64,000 nucleotides of DNA from Bretschneidera sinensis. Its lineage: Eukaryota > Streptophyta > Magnoliopsida > Brassicales > Akaniaceae. A model generated the notes under the pieces. It was not told where the DNA came from, did no database searches, and worked only from the letters and a program-made list of their open reading frames with translations. Below, in pieces: positions 11,806 to 23,101 of the stretch (positions are counted from its first letter, which is position 1; each line of letters starts with the position of its first letter). The stretch covers positions 127,722,536 through 127,786,535 of the forward strand of contig CM043699.1 of the NCBI GenBank assembly GCA_023935145.1, written 5' to 3'. Position numbers and translations under genes: made by a program.

Positions 11806-12580
11806 CACCCCCAAACTTACATGTTACTAGTCCCTTAGCAATACAAAATTAAAGACTATGTTGAAACAAAAATTAATGATAAATTCATTTCCATGATACT
11901 TAAAGATTTGGGTTGCACATAAAACTATGATAACCATTCATGAGTAAGCTTAGAATAAAAACACATTTTGGATTGCAAAATGACTTTCAAAAGTTTTAAG
12001 TTACTTACTTAAGGTTGGCTTAAGGCATCGCAAGTTTGATTTGTGTGTGATGAGTTAGCACATATAAGATGGGGCTTCCATATAATTTTAGCGTATAGGG
12101 TTTCAGTGCCCAAATTTTTATCGAATTCCTTATCAAAGAGAACAAAAATAGCATAATACTTGCTTCTTTTTCTTTTTTTTCTTTTTATCATGCGATCTTT
12201 GCCATGTTGAGTTCCATCAAGCTTTTTATTTGACCCTTGTAACGAGTGTTTAGCCAATGACTCCCAAACCATATGGTTTTAGGGCATTAGGTGTAAAGAC
12301 ACCCCTACAGACTTACTAACTCGAGTAAAAAAGGCTACGGAACTAACAAGTTTTTTTATACTTCTTAACGAATTTCCCACCATTTGACGTGAACACTCAA
12401 TGCTTACTGAGGCAAGAGGCCCAGTTACTCAGTGGAAAAATTTAATATGATCATTAAAGGTATACTTTCCACCTTTTGACGTGAACACTCAATGCTTATT
12501 GAGGCAAGAGACCCAGTTACTCAGTGAAAAGTTTTTGTTGATCATTAGAAGCTTTTTGATCACTGTTTGCATGATGAACA

Positions 12581-12668
<88 letters not shown>

Positions 12669-13340
12669 TTCTTCTTTATTTTTCTTATGCCAAAGTGTTC
12701 TTTTCAACAAGTTATCCGATTACAGTTAGATTATGAAAACATATACAAGAGAATTATATGTCATACCCCACACAAATGTGTGTTAAATGTGCTCGTGCAA
12801 ATTTGGATCAAACTCGTGAATTCTTAGGTGCCTTGAGATGGGTAACTAAACTTTGTAAAATTCCCATTACAAGATTATGTGTTCTAGCTTTTAAGCTTAC
12901 TAATGAAGTGTTATCAAATTTTTAAATCAACCAAAATTTTTGTTTATCAAAAGAACATGCATTTATCTTTCTAAAAAAAAAACTGGGACTTAGTGTGTGC
13001 ATGTATTTCAAGTGCGTGTGTGATAGTATCTAGTATCTCCCACTACCCCCAAACTTAAAATACATATTGTCCCCAATATGTGTGTGGCATGGAAAGATCT
13101 AACCTGGGAGTTGGAGAACTTGGTTGCTTGCTTGCTTTTCCACGCCCCCAAACTTGAACTGGATGCACGCATTAAGTACCTGACAAAGAAAAATAAACGT
13201 TGTGCCGAAAAACAAAATATGCAAACTAGATATGTAAATATAACTATAACTAAAATAAAAGTACTAAAATGAAAAAGATATGTCTGCGGTGCCTCCCATG
13301 AGCGCTAAGTTTAATATCTTCAGCCAGATGGGGTATCCTT
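11806..13340 (-). mobile_element. 3' noncoding region of the Athila-like (-) element
   Basis: No coding sequence. On the minus strand it begins after the env-like ORF with the sequence AGCGCTCATGGGAGGCACC, also present in the other Athila-like family at 35549-35572. It holds two 92-bp-spaced copies of a conserved block (12379-12430 and 12473-12527, with CTGAGTAACTGG and GTGTTCACGTCAAA). It also has the conserved palindrome AAACCATATGGTTT at about 12270 and a purine stretch before the LTR (GGGGGTG). Confidence 0.7.
12581..12669. repeat. (TTA)n microsatellite, about 89 bp
   Basis: Roughly 29 uninterrupted trinucleotide units. All three forward readings and the reverse give homopolymeric pseudo-ORFs (Leu, Ile, Asn), which are not genes. 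Confidence 0.99.
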
Positions 13341-14621
13341 TCACTGTTGATCATCTGTGGATGCAGTCGAGGAGGTACCGGGTGCAGGAGATAGACGGTC
13401 AAGGATGGCCTGTAACAGTGCCTCTTGTCGTGTGAACTGTGCCTCTAACCCATCGATCTGTTGATGGATCAAAGGGGCTGCCTCACGATCCTCCCGATTG
13501 ATGTTGGATAGCTCACAGCGGAAGGAAGATAGCTCATCTAGAAGATGCTGGTACTCCATGGATCCCATGTCTGTCTGATCCTTCTCTCATGAAGGGCTCA
13601 CCGGTGGATGCTGGACCTCCATCAGATCATCCGCTATAGGCTCGGCAACTGGAATCTGTGATCGGGGTCCTCGGGGCATGTGAGACTGGCTGAGGCTCCA
13701 CCGGGCTCTCCCAAAGAAAGGGTGGTCGCTAACCAGCGTATCTATAGAGGATCCTCTAATCCTCTTCTTCTTGAAGATATGACTGAGTAAGAAGGGAAAA
13801 AGAAGACCCTAAACAATAGCTGTGGTCGTCTGCCAGTTGTGTACCCCATCCCAGAATTTGTGTATCTGACTCCATATGACTGCTGGGATAGAGTACCAGT
13901 GACCTCGGTGGAAAGCATAGAGAGCTTATAAAAACTGATCTCACCTCTGTGTCTTGTGCCCCAAATGGCACATATTGTGCTACAGGACTGAGTCGACGAA
14001 CCATAGACGGGGAGGCAACCTCGATCGGTTCCCCGCATTGTTGTGGCAGTCAGCATACTACCCCACACACATGTCCTTAATAATGTGTGGGCGAGGGAAC
14101 AAGTCAGGCTATTCCTCTATGTGGCTGTCCTCTGGTGGGGACTCATCGCAATAGTGTAACGCTCTGGCTATGTCAATGGTGGTCAATTCTATGAATCTTC
14201 TCTAGACTAAGGAAGATAAGATCTCTGGCCTGGTGCAGTCGTAGGTCAGGTTCTCATAGAAACTGATCACGAACTGAGTGTATGTCGTCGAGCAGACCAA
14301 CTTAAATAGCCACTTAAGTCCCCAGTTCTTGAATTCTTGGATCGCCAATCTTGTGGCGTCCAAACTCTTAAAGTCTTCTTCCACGTTGAATGTTGTCTTG
14401 AACAATATTTCACGCTGCTCAAAACTGGGTTGGGATGTCTGGTGACGGCTGGTGGAAGCTCGGGATGTGGAAGCTATGTGGTGTGATAAAGCAGTGTTGC
14501 TTCTGGTATAATTGTGCTCGTGCGTAGCTGCTGGTGCGCTCGATCGCTCAGTTTGAGGTACGCTCGATCGCACTTGGTCAGGCAATTTGTCGAACACCTT
14601 ATATGCACCAAAAATCAGAAG
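13341..14621 (-). pseudogene. env-like / plant-transposon-protein ORF of the Athila-like (-) element
   Basis: The first part (14597-14202) contains LAIQEFKNWGLKWLF and the motif FVISFYENLTYDC. These are typical of the plant 'putative transposon protein' domain carried as an extra ORF by some plant retrotransposons after pol. Further blocks are readable with shifts and stops down to a clean C-terminal segment (13568-13341) rich in Gln and Glu with heptad-like spacing, possibly coiled coil. No in-frame ATG is visible at the N-terminus. Function is unknown; such ORFs are often called env-like from position alone, and I saw no obvious signal peptide or membrane segment. Confidence 0.65.
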
Positions 14622-15127
14622 CTGTAGAATTGATATACCCTTGACTCAATTCTCCAGCAAATGAAAAATTACCCAATTAAACACACAAGAATAATATATG
14701 TATATATAAATTGAAGATCTAAAACCGTGTGTGTGCGTAAGTAACAAAAAAACATGTGTGTACCTTGCGTGCTTTGGGAGAGTGGTGTGTGTGTAAAGGA
14801 GATAGAGAATGTATGTGCCTCGTGGTCGGCTTGGTTATGTGGTGAGGTAATGGTGGTGTGGTGTGCCAGATAAGAGTTGAAGGTAGGGTTTTGCTGTGTG
14901 AGATGGGTCGTGTGAGAGAGAGACAACAGAATTGCGATTGAGTGTAAGTGAGTGAGGGGATTGAAAACTGTTTATAATAGGCACATGACTTTTTTGCCCT
15001 GAATGCACTCGAGTGCATTGTGAAATGCGCTTGATCGAATTTATGCGCAACTGTTTAATGTGATGCGCTCGTGCGCAGTGCAGGGCGAGGTGGTGTTTGA
15101 GCGTATATGGTGTGCGCTCAATCGCAA
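14622..15127 (-). promoter_or_regulatory. Putative internal promoter, leader and intron before the env-like ORF
   Basis: Read on the minus strand: palindromes of the LTR type at 15127-15004, including the perfect TGCACTCGAGTGCA at 15004-15017; a TATA-like TATAAAC at 14976-14970; about 200 nt of CT-rich sequence without any ATG; a splice donor AAG/GTACAC at 14764/14763; 142 nt of T-rich sequence; and an acceptor TTCTACAG at 14622 directly before the ORF. The elements are seen; their use is inferred. Confidence 0.45.
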
Positions 15128-15300
15128 GACAGAAATAGTAAAAATAGGTTATATAAAGAAATGAATTAAGGTAAAAAGTGGGAAAAATACAGTCATACCA
15201 ATTTGTAGTGGCTTCAGTACCACTAACCTTGATAAAGACACTTGAGCTATATGTTAAGCAAGTGAAATTGCTCAAGTGCTCTCTATGGTAGCTTTTAAGG

Positions 15301-15992
15301 CTACATCTTTTGAATGAGGCACTTAGGGCCCCCATCAGGTGGTTCTAAGTCCGTTGATAGCTGCTTTGTCTCTAATTTAAGTACTTGGTAGATAAAACAA
15401 GGAAGAGTAGCATTAGTAAGTACATGATTTTTAACTTGAGGATTATACTTACTTGAAGGTTTAGGTGTGCTCTCGATGGTGTGCACAGCTCCATGGACAT
15501 CAATAATCACATTATCTTCTGGCCCAACTTCTAATCCCATGTCATCATGGATGGTCTTCAATGGATCAGTGACATGGGCCTTGGATACTTTCTCATCAAT
15601 TCTTTGCATGAAACTCACATTGTGACATTCATCATTTGTTTTAGTGGAGTCTAGTGTATTAAAGATTTTAAATTCTACTTTTTCATCATTTACTCTCATT
15701 GTGACAATACCTCTTTTTATGTTAATGTTTATGTCAGCAGTGATCATAAATGGTCTCCCTAAGATGATAGGGAGTGGTACAAGCATATGACATTCCTCTA
15801 TGTCTAATACAATAAAATCAGCAGGTAAAATAAATTTACTTACTCTTACCAAAACATCCTCGAGGATACCTCTTGGTCGTTTGATGCTTATGTCAGCCAA
15901 TTGTAAGGTAATGAAGGTTGGTTGGAGTTCTCCTAAACCTAGTTTCTAGAATACACTGTAAGGTAGCAAATTGACACTCACTCCTAGATCCA
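15301..15992 (-). pseudogene. Aspartic protease remnant of the Athila-like (-) element
   Basis: The retropepsin active site reads LDLGVS at about 15992-15976 (usual family form DLGAS). A stop falls shortly after, and then a 199-codon open frame (15900-15301) with the flap and C-terminal features IVLDIEE, LPIILGRPFM and ININIKRG. In gypsy order this should lead into RT, but the frame ends in a lineage-specific linker, and no RT, RNase H or integrase follows. The pol deletion therefore begins just downstream, around 15300-15130. Confidence 0.75.
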
Positions 15993-16264
15993 ATAATGCA
16001 TGCTCAAAAAGCTGATCACCTAGCCTACAAGGAATAGTAAAACTACCTGGATCTTTTAGTTTTGGTAGGAGTTTTCTTAATAATATAGCACTTACCTCTT
16101 CAGTCAAGGCTACCATCTCATGCTCCTGAAACTTTCGTTTGTTAGTGCAACAATCTTTTAAGAATTTAGCTTAAGCAAGTAGTTCTTTTATTGCCTCTAA
16201 TAAAGGAATATTTATTTCTACCTTTTTCAAGGTTTCAAATATGTCAATTATTTTAGTTTCCTTT

Positions 16265-17842
16265 TTAGGCTTCACCAACCTTTGAGGGAGGTGTATTTAC
16301 CTTTTCTATCTCTCTTACCTTAGATGTGGAGGTTTGGTCTGGAGACATTTGTGTAGATTCGTTGGTGCCGATGACCTTTCCACTTCTTAAGGCTGTTATG
16401 GCATTTAGTTGTTGGTGTCCTCTTGGATTAGGTAATGGCTGGGCCGGAAGCTCGCGTTGCTTTCTGGTACTCAATTCCTTGGCTAACTGTCCTATTTGTA
16501 CCTCTAGTCCTTGAATGGCTTGATCATGTTTCGCAGTGATTTGCCTCATTTCAGTCCAAAATTGCCTTAATTCTTCCATGAATTGTTCATGTTTATTTAG
16601 GATTTATTGTTGCTGAGTCGCTAGTTGCCTCACAAGACTTTCAAGGTCATTCTTCTTTGGTTCAGGAGTAGTTTGGGCTGCTGGTTGGAAGTTTCTTAGC
16701 TGCCCTTGACTGTTTTGGTTGTTACTCCATGAGAAGTTTGGGTGATTCTGCCATCCAGGGTTGTATGAGTTGGCATAGGGGTTGTTCTTCAGCGAATAAT
16801 TATTCGGTCCCACAAAGTTGGCTTGCTCATGATCTGCAGAATATAAAGGACAAGTATCAGTTTTATGATCAAACTGTAAGCAAATGGCACATACCTGTAG
16901 TGGTGCAATTGACGGGTTAGCGGAGGTGTTCTGAGCAACCATGGCTTTAACTAATAGGTCAATTTTTCTCTCCACAGCAGCCATTTGAGGAGATGATCCT
17001 CTGTTTAAGCTTACCTTATACATACCCTTACTTTTGATTATATGTCTTCCTCGAGAGGAGAACTGTTGTGTGTGTTCACTTAGAGTTTCGAAAAGTTCCA
17101 TTGCCTCTTCGTTGCTCTTCTCCATCAGCACCCCTCCGTAACCTGAATCAACAATATTTTTGTTAAAATCACTTAAACCTTCATAAAAGGCTTATACCAG
17201 TTTGTCTTGGGGTAGGTTGTAGTGTGGGCACTTGAGTAGTATCTCGTTGAAGTGTCCCTAGGCCTCGAAGAACAGATCTCCATCCTTTTGTTGGAAGGAT
17301 TATATTTCTTTCCTCATTTGCCTTGTCTTCTGGGCTGGGAAGAATTTCCTTAGAAATTTGCTCGCCAACTCCTCCCAAGTGTGGATGGAAACTGTAGGAA
17401 AAGACTTATACCATAATTTAGCATTATATTTCAAGGAAAAAGGGAAAAGAATCAACCATATTCCTTCTTGGTCTAAGCCTCGGATGTGCTGGAATTTGCA
17501 GAGGTCGAAGAACTCTCGAAGGTGCAAATGTGGATCCTCACTAGGTGTTCCCCTAAAGTGAGTCAGTGCACTGAGTATCTGCGGGGATATGTAATAATTT
17601 CCTTCCACCTCAGGTTGATACGCAATGCACGAAGATTGTTCGAGGTTCTGCGGGATGAAGGATTGCTTCATCGGCCTCCGTTCAGGTGGTTGTTGTTCAG
17701 CTATCTGTTCTGCCATTAGTATCTCTTCCTCAACTCCTTCTCCTACTTTTTTCGAGTTATCTCTAAACCTTTGTCGGATAGACCTCTCAAGCTCGGGATC
17801 TAAGGGAAAGACTGCTGGATTCTTGGACCGTTTTCCGTGCAT
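16265..17842 (-). pseudogene. gag of the Athila-like (-) element
   Basis: Gag starts at an ATG at 17842, 269 nt inside the primer-binding site. The capsid region is readable in 17842-17300 (ILSALTHFRGTPSEDPHLHL and WEELASKFLRKFFPA). After in-frame stops it continues in the same frame at 17131-16604 with a zinc knuckle CAICLQFDHKTDTC (CX2CX4HX4C), and after one more stop at 16579-16265 with a Gln-rich segment and the ALRSGK motif typical of Athila-type Gag. Three or more nonsense codons make it non-functional. Confidence 0.85.
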
Positions 17843-18110
17843 GAATCAGTGGCAGATATGTGAGTGCAGCAGTCAAATACTACTGGTCAGATTACTCTTT
17901 GCCTCAATTGCGCTCGATCGCACAAGAGAGTGCGCTCGATCACAAGTCATATAGAAAGCTTTCTGGAGTACCTGAAACAGAGAAAATTGATTAAGGTTTT
18001 GATGAAAAGAAAATAAGATAAAAACAATAGTTAAGAATAGAATAGATTAAAGAGGAAAAACAATAATTAAACTAAATGAAAAATTAATTCTAAAAAGAAA
18101 TTTAGTGCAA

Positions 18111-18128
18111 TCCCCGGAAACGGCGCCA
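18111..18128 (-). other. Primer-binding site for tRNA-Asp
   Basis: On the minus strand TGGCGCCGTTTCCGGGGA matches the 3' end of plant tRNA-Asp with one mismatch, and lies 6 nt inside the 5' LTR. Use of tRNA-Asp is typical of Athila/Tat elements. Confidence 0.88.
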
Positions 18129-18134
18129 AAAACT

Positions 18135-19417
18135 TATTGGATGATTATTTACTTAAATAAATATGCAAATAACCATTCTAGTTTTACTTGCAAGTGTACA
18201 AGGTCTGTGGTAGTATAGTGTGCAAGTGTGAGATCATTTCCACAGGGATTGGTGAATTTCGTTTTAGAATTAGTTTCTTCAAGTTAAAAAGAGAAATAGT
18301 AATTTGATTGTGAGTAAATAACAATAATGAGATCATAGGGCCACGACATCCACCACTAAATATGCTTTCCCACTAACTAAGGTTTTAGTGCTCTAGCCTT
18401 ATCATGAATATCTAATGGTTACCAACCTAAGGGCTTGGCCCACACCTTAGGCTATTGATCTTCCTATGCAACGAGTTAGGCATGGTGTATACTCTAACTC
18501 TTTTTTCTCTTAAAGAATTCAACATGAGTGTATATTGAGTTGTTCCTTAAGAAAGCATGAGGGCTGTGGAGATTGGTAACCACACGGGACCTAAGGCTTG
18601 GTCCGCTCCTGGTTTCCCATGTTGATTAACCCGAGAATCTGGTGTGGTAATCCCTTGGTACTAATGTCGAACCTAGGACTCGGTCATCCAAATTGATTCG
18701 ACTAACCTATCCATACCACATGCATACGTTGATCAGGCACATATATATAAGGAATGCAAATATAAACAGGTATTAATCAAGTTAAATATTCTAACAAGAC
18801 TATAGTAAAGATAATCAATGAATGAATATGTGGTAAACCATAACTAGAGCTTCAATCGAGCCCTATAGGAGTTTAGTTACACATACTAAGTAAAGTAAAC
18901 ATGCTAAACATAATTAAATAAAAACAGAAAACTAAAACCGAAGAAGACTCGGGAGATGAGTCGTCAATTCTTCTCCTAAGCTCTTTACTTCGAATCTAAA
19001 ACAAAAAGTCGGTGTTATATGTTTTTACAGGGCTATTTATAGGGTCTTCATGGTGTCCCGAAACCTTAATTCCTTTTTGGAGTCAGAAAACTTCTTTCTA
19101 ATTCTGGCTCTGCCGCCTCTGGAGTGATTGCGCTCGAGCGTATGCAGTATGCGCTCGAGTGCAAGTGTGCACTCGAGCCTTCTTCAAGTGCACTCGTGCT
19201 CTTGTGCGCTCGATGGGAGTTGCACTCGAGTGCACCTTGCTGGATGGCAGATCTTGACTTTTTGCTTATAAAAGCTCCAAATTATTACCTTTTTGTCCAA
19301 GTCCTGTGAAAAACACATAAAACACAAAAATGAAGTAAAATCCATAGAAATAGATAAATAAGTAACTTAACAAATGTAAATTAAGGGGCTTATATACGAC
19401 TATTTAAGCACTTATCA
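18135..19417 (-). repeat. 5' LTR of the Athila-like (-) element
   Basis: It is a full-length partner of 10495-11805. Its inner terminus is mutated (CAATA instead of CAACA on the minus strand). Palindromes near 19128-19230 and TATA near 19032 (minus strand) match the other LTR. Confidence 0.9.
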
Positions 19418-20266
19418 AGAGACATACCAGTACATGAGGAGACATCCCCGTTGTGATATGATTAGCCTAGTGAGGGGTAAGGAAATGAGAGAGAAAGCGT
19501 ACTGAAGAACCTTGGACTGATAGAACCCCACTTGGGAAAGAGTTAGGGGGATCCGAGTTGTGTATGCTGAGAGACATACCGGCACATAAGGAGATGTCCC
19601 CATTGTGATATGATTAGCCCAGTGAGGGGCATTGTGATATGATTAACCCAGCGAGGGGCAAGGAAATGAGAGAGGTGAAATGAACTGAGACATGATCACG
19701 CATTGCATTACATTTCATATGTTGATTGATGTGATTGGCCTAATGAGAGGAACATGATGTGATTGGCCCAATGAGAGGAACATGGTGTGGTTAGCCCAGT
19801 GAAAGGTATATGATCTAGATGTTGTGTTTGTTGAATTATAGTTTGTGATGTGAAAAATGTAGAGTGGATTATGAATATGTTTGTAAATAAAAAATGGTGA
19901 TTTAAGGTGATGTAAAGTTTGATTTTATGATAAATACGTTTCTTAAGATAAAGATAAGAAAAATATGAAGTTTTGTTAAAAAGGATATAAAAATGACTTA
20001 GAGTCTAATATAAATTGGTAAACAATAAAATAAAAATCGAGTACTTTGAGTAGTGTGTTACTCATTGAGCTTTTTGAAGCTCACCTCCCTCTTTATGTTT
20101 ATTTTTCCCCTAAGTGGCAATTGATTTGGAAGTAACCTCTAGTTGAGAGTCGATAATTAGAGACTATATGTTGGAAGCGGCATCCTTAGAGTCATCTTGA
20201 GTCCAAAGAATTTCTTTTTAAAATGTTGTTTATGGGAGTTTAAAAGCTTTGTAAATTTTAGAGATT

Positions 20267-20314
<48 letters not shown>

Positions 20315-20486
20315 GCACTATTTGTATTGCATGATTATAGTTTTACATGAGATGACTTGATTGAGCTTGATAAATTGTGATTTGTGTTGTATGTAAAGAT
20401 GTATGCATGACACTCAAGTTAGAGCTCAAAGCTAAAAGGTGACGATACCATCTTAGGTAGGGCATACGTGGGGATGGGTTGTTACA

Positions 20487-21705
20487 CAAAGAGAAAAAAA
20501 TACAATGTTTTTTAGCACGAATTTAATTTTAATTAGAATTCAGAATTAGTCTGACCTTCAAAAAACCATCGGAAAAGGCACAACCGAAGGGGAAAAAAAT
20601 ACAATATTTGACAGCATGGAATTCAATTTCAACTGGAATTCAGAATTATTCGTTTCTTCAAAAAACCATGAACAAGCACCACCGAAGGGGAAAAAAGAAT
20701 ACAATCTTTGGCAGCATGAAATTCAATTAGAATTATAATTCACTATAACTCTTTCTTCATACAACCAACCGATAGGCATCACCAAAGGAACAAAAATATA
20801 CAATGTTTGTCAGTTTGGAATTCAATTACAACTAGAATTTGGAATTAGAGTTTTTTTTTTAAGAAAATCAGTGAACAAGCACCATCAAATGAACAGTATA
20901 ATGCAATGTTTGTCAGCATGAAATTCAATTAGACTTAGAATTCGAGATAAATCTTTTCTTAATAAAAAAAGAGATAGGTACCACCGAAGGGGCAAAATAA
21001 TACAATCTTTGTCAACATGGAATTGAATTAGATTTAGAATTCAAAATAAGTCTTTCTTTAGAAAACCAATGGACAGGCACCTCCGAAGGGAAAAAAATAC
21101 AATATTTCCTAGTATGAATTCAATTGCAATTGGAATTTAGAATTAGTCTTTCCTTCAAAAAACCATCAGAATGGCAACACCGAAGGAACAAAAAAAATAA
21201 AATGTTTGTGGTATGGAATTCAATTACAACTAGAATTTAGAATTATTATTTTGTTCAGAAAACCAATGAACAAGCACCACTGAAGGGACAAAATAATACA
21301 ATCTTTGGCTACAACTAGAATTTAGAATAAGTCTTTCTTTATAAAACAAATGGATAGACATCATCAAAGTGGCAAAAATATACAATATTTCCTAGCATAG
21401 AATTCAAAATATATTTTCTTTAGAAAACAAACATAAAGGCACGACCAAAGGGAGAAATATAAAATGTTTGCAAACATAGAATTCAATAGCAACCAGAATT
21501 AAGAATTAATCTTTTCTTCAGAAAACCAATTGACAGGCATAACCGAAGAGACATAATAGATTAAAGTTTGCTAGCATGGAATTCAATTGAAATTAGAATT
21601 CAGAATTATTCATTTCTTAAAAATAAAAAATAAAAAACCAATGAACAAGCACCATTTATTTAAAAAATATCAATGGAACGGCACCAATGAAAAGAGAAAA
21701 ATTGA
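20487..21705. repeat. Satellite-like tandem array, about 12 copies of a ~98-bp unit
   Basis: Recurrent words are CACCGAAGGGGAAAAAA, TACAATGTTTGTCAGCATG, GAATTCAATTACAACTAGAATT and CTTCAGAAAACCAATGAACA. The CACCGAAGG box recurs near 20584, 20677, 20778, 20880, 20979, 21078, 21170, 21275, 21360, 21440, 21540 and 21640. Copies are diverged and indel-ridden. The array starts at the end of the Tekay-like LTR and fades before the Sirevirus LTR. No coding capacity. Confidence 0.85.
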
Positions 21706-21821
21706 GAATCAATGCATTTGTTATAACAACCAAAAATGCAAAACTTGAACAAGAATTTTATATTTCTTTAACAAATGACATTACAACAACATACCTTTGT
21801 AATTGTTTTGAAGTGAAATAA

Positions 21822-23087
21822 TGTATTTTTAGGTTTATAGACCAAGGTCCAAACCCATTAGGGATGAATTGGGTTTTTAAAACTTTTCTCACAACAAACA
21901 AGTTTTAAAAACTTAATAAGAAAAATCAAGAATGACAAGTATAGTAGATCTAAAGGTAAAGAGATAGGGAAGAGAATGTGTAAACATTATTTGTAGTGGT
22001 TCGGTAATATCAGATTTCTTCGAACCTCCATTCACTCTCTTCAAGAAACCTCCCTGAAGATATCCACTAATAACTTAAGCAACTTCATAAGTGTTGCCCA
22101 AACCATGCACGATCTCTTTCGATTAAGGAAGTATTTTACAAGAAGTGTTTAACTCCTAAACATTCTAAGAGTTACACCAACTCTTCCTTTCTACAATGAT
22201 TGGAGATTTAATGATCAAGAACAAAAGAGACTTTGTATTTAATACTCTTACAAAGAAGAAATGATACCTCTTAGAAGTAAAAAGCTTTTAAGAATGGCTC
22301 ATAAATTTTTTTAGAAAGCTTTGAATGATTAAAATGAGAAAATAAAGATTAATTGCTCAAGAGTTATTGTCTTCTCTCATTTATGATGGGATTTTATAGT
22401 TTAAAGCCCTACTAGCAGTTACTCACACAATAATCCTATTTGGAAATGGTTTGGAGCATTTAATGCTCTGAATAACACTTTAGTTTTTGAAATTTTTTTG
22501 TTATTTTGAGTATTCAATCAACTGGATGCTTGTTTAGTCAATTAGATGATTTTTAAAATTCAAACTTTTGTGTCATGTATTTCATTCAGTTGACTGAAAG
22601 GATTTTTAAGTTGACTGGATCATAAAGCAAAATGTTTTTTACCTTCATTTAGTCGACTGGATTCATTAGTTGATTGAATGACTTTGTTCAATCGACTAGA
22701 TCCATTCAGTCAACTAAATGATCCTTTCAAAGAATCATATAGTTGCCTAGAATCATTCAGTCGATTGAATAGATTCATCCAGTTAATTGAATGACCTGAA
22801 ATACAGTTTTCTATTTTCAATTATCTTTTCCCATCAAAACGAATTTGTTTGTTAAAATTTTTTTTTAAGAAATTTGAGCCATATGAAAAAGATAGGAGCT
22901 TAACTAAGAGAGTTACATCATTTAAATACTATCTTAGTACTTAATCTTGATCTTCAACTTCATCTAATGTTGAATGCTTAGTAAGTTGACTTTTGAGGAA
23001 TGGTCTTGTAGCTTTAAACGCTTAGATAAATTGGTTAGCACAATTTAATATATTTTTTTCATCATTAAAATCAAATAAGGGTCAACA
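21822..23087 (-). repeat. 3' LTR of Sirevirus 1 (Copia)
   Basis: On the minus strand it starts TGTTGACCC at 23087, directly after a purine tract, and ends near 21822 (left border approximate). It is homologous along its length to 61774-63027. The shared region around TAGTGGTTCGG.AATATC is recognisable in R/U5. The minus-strand TATA box ACTATAAAATCC lies near 22396. Degenerate copies of the CAGTCGACTG palindrome fill U3 at 22510-22795. Confidence 0.82.
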
Positions 23088-23101
23088 ATCTCCCCATTTT
23101 T
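23088..23101 (-). other. Polypurine tract of Sirevirus 1
   Basis: On the minus strand AAAAAATGGGGAGAT precedes the LTR start, the usual plus-strand priming site. A second purine box, AAATTTAGGGGGAGC, lies about 170 bp further inside (23262-23276). It is conserved in the second Sirevirus at about 63226-63240. Confidence 0.8.

Larger units (their letters stand above)
10495..19417 (-). mobile_element. Athila-like Ty3/gypsy element with env-like ORF, TSD AGAGA
   Basis: Read on the minus strand the order is LTR (19417-18135), tRNA-Asp primer site, gag, protease, a gap where RT, RNase H and integrase should be, an env-like ORF, a long 3' noncoding region and the second LTR (11805-10495). The target duplication AGAGA is visible at 10490-10494 and 19418-19422. 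The pol core is missing, so the element depends on others. Its LTR family recurs as a fragment at 58155-58787. It inserted into the Tekay-like LTR after that element had settled. Confidence 0.9.
3676..20486 (+). mobile_element. 3' LTR of Tekay/Del-like gypsy, split in three by nested insertions
   Basis: The LTR begins TGTAGAGTCC at 3676 and ends GGGTTGTTACA at 20486. It is broken into 3676-4123, 9722-10494 and 19423-20486, about 2.3 kb once the two insertions and their target duplications are removed. A TATA box (CTATATAAG) lies near 3973. The right end resembles that of the second Tekay-like LTR (27991). The middle and right segments hold an imperfect ~150-bp tandem repeat (unit with ATAGAACCCCACTT and GAGATGTCCCC) and a short repeat around GATTGGCCCAATGAGAGG at 19730-19810. 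The partner 5' LTR is outside the window. Confidence 0.65.

Noticed and set aside
12481..12827. Overlapping frames with long Leu, Ile or Asn runs
   Set aside because: They are translations of the (TTA)n microsatellite at 12581-12669 in different frames.
20487..21705. Direct repeats as a CRISPR-like array
   Set aside because: Units are contiguous and diverged, without unique spacers, and the DNA is plant nuclear.
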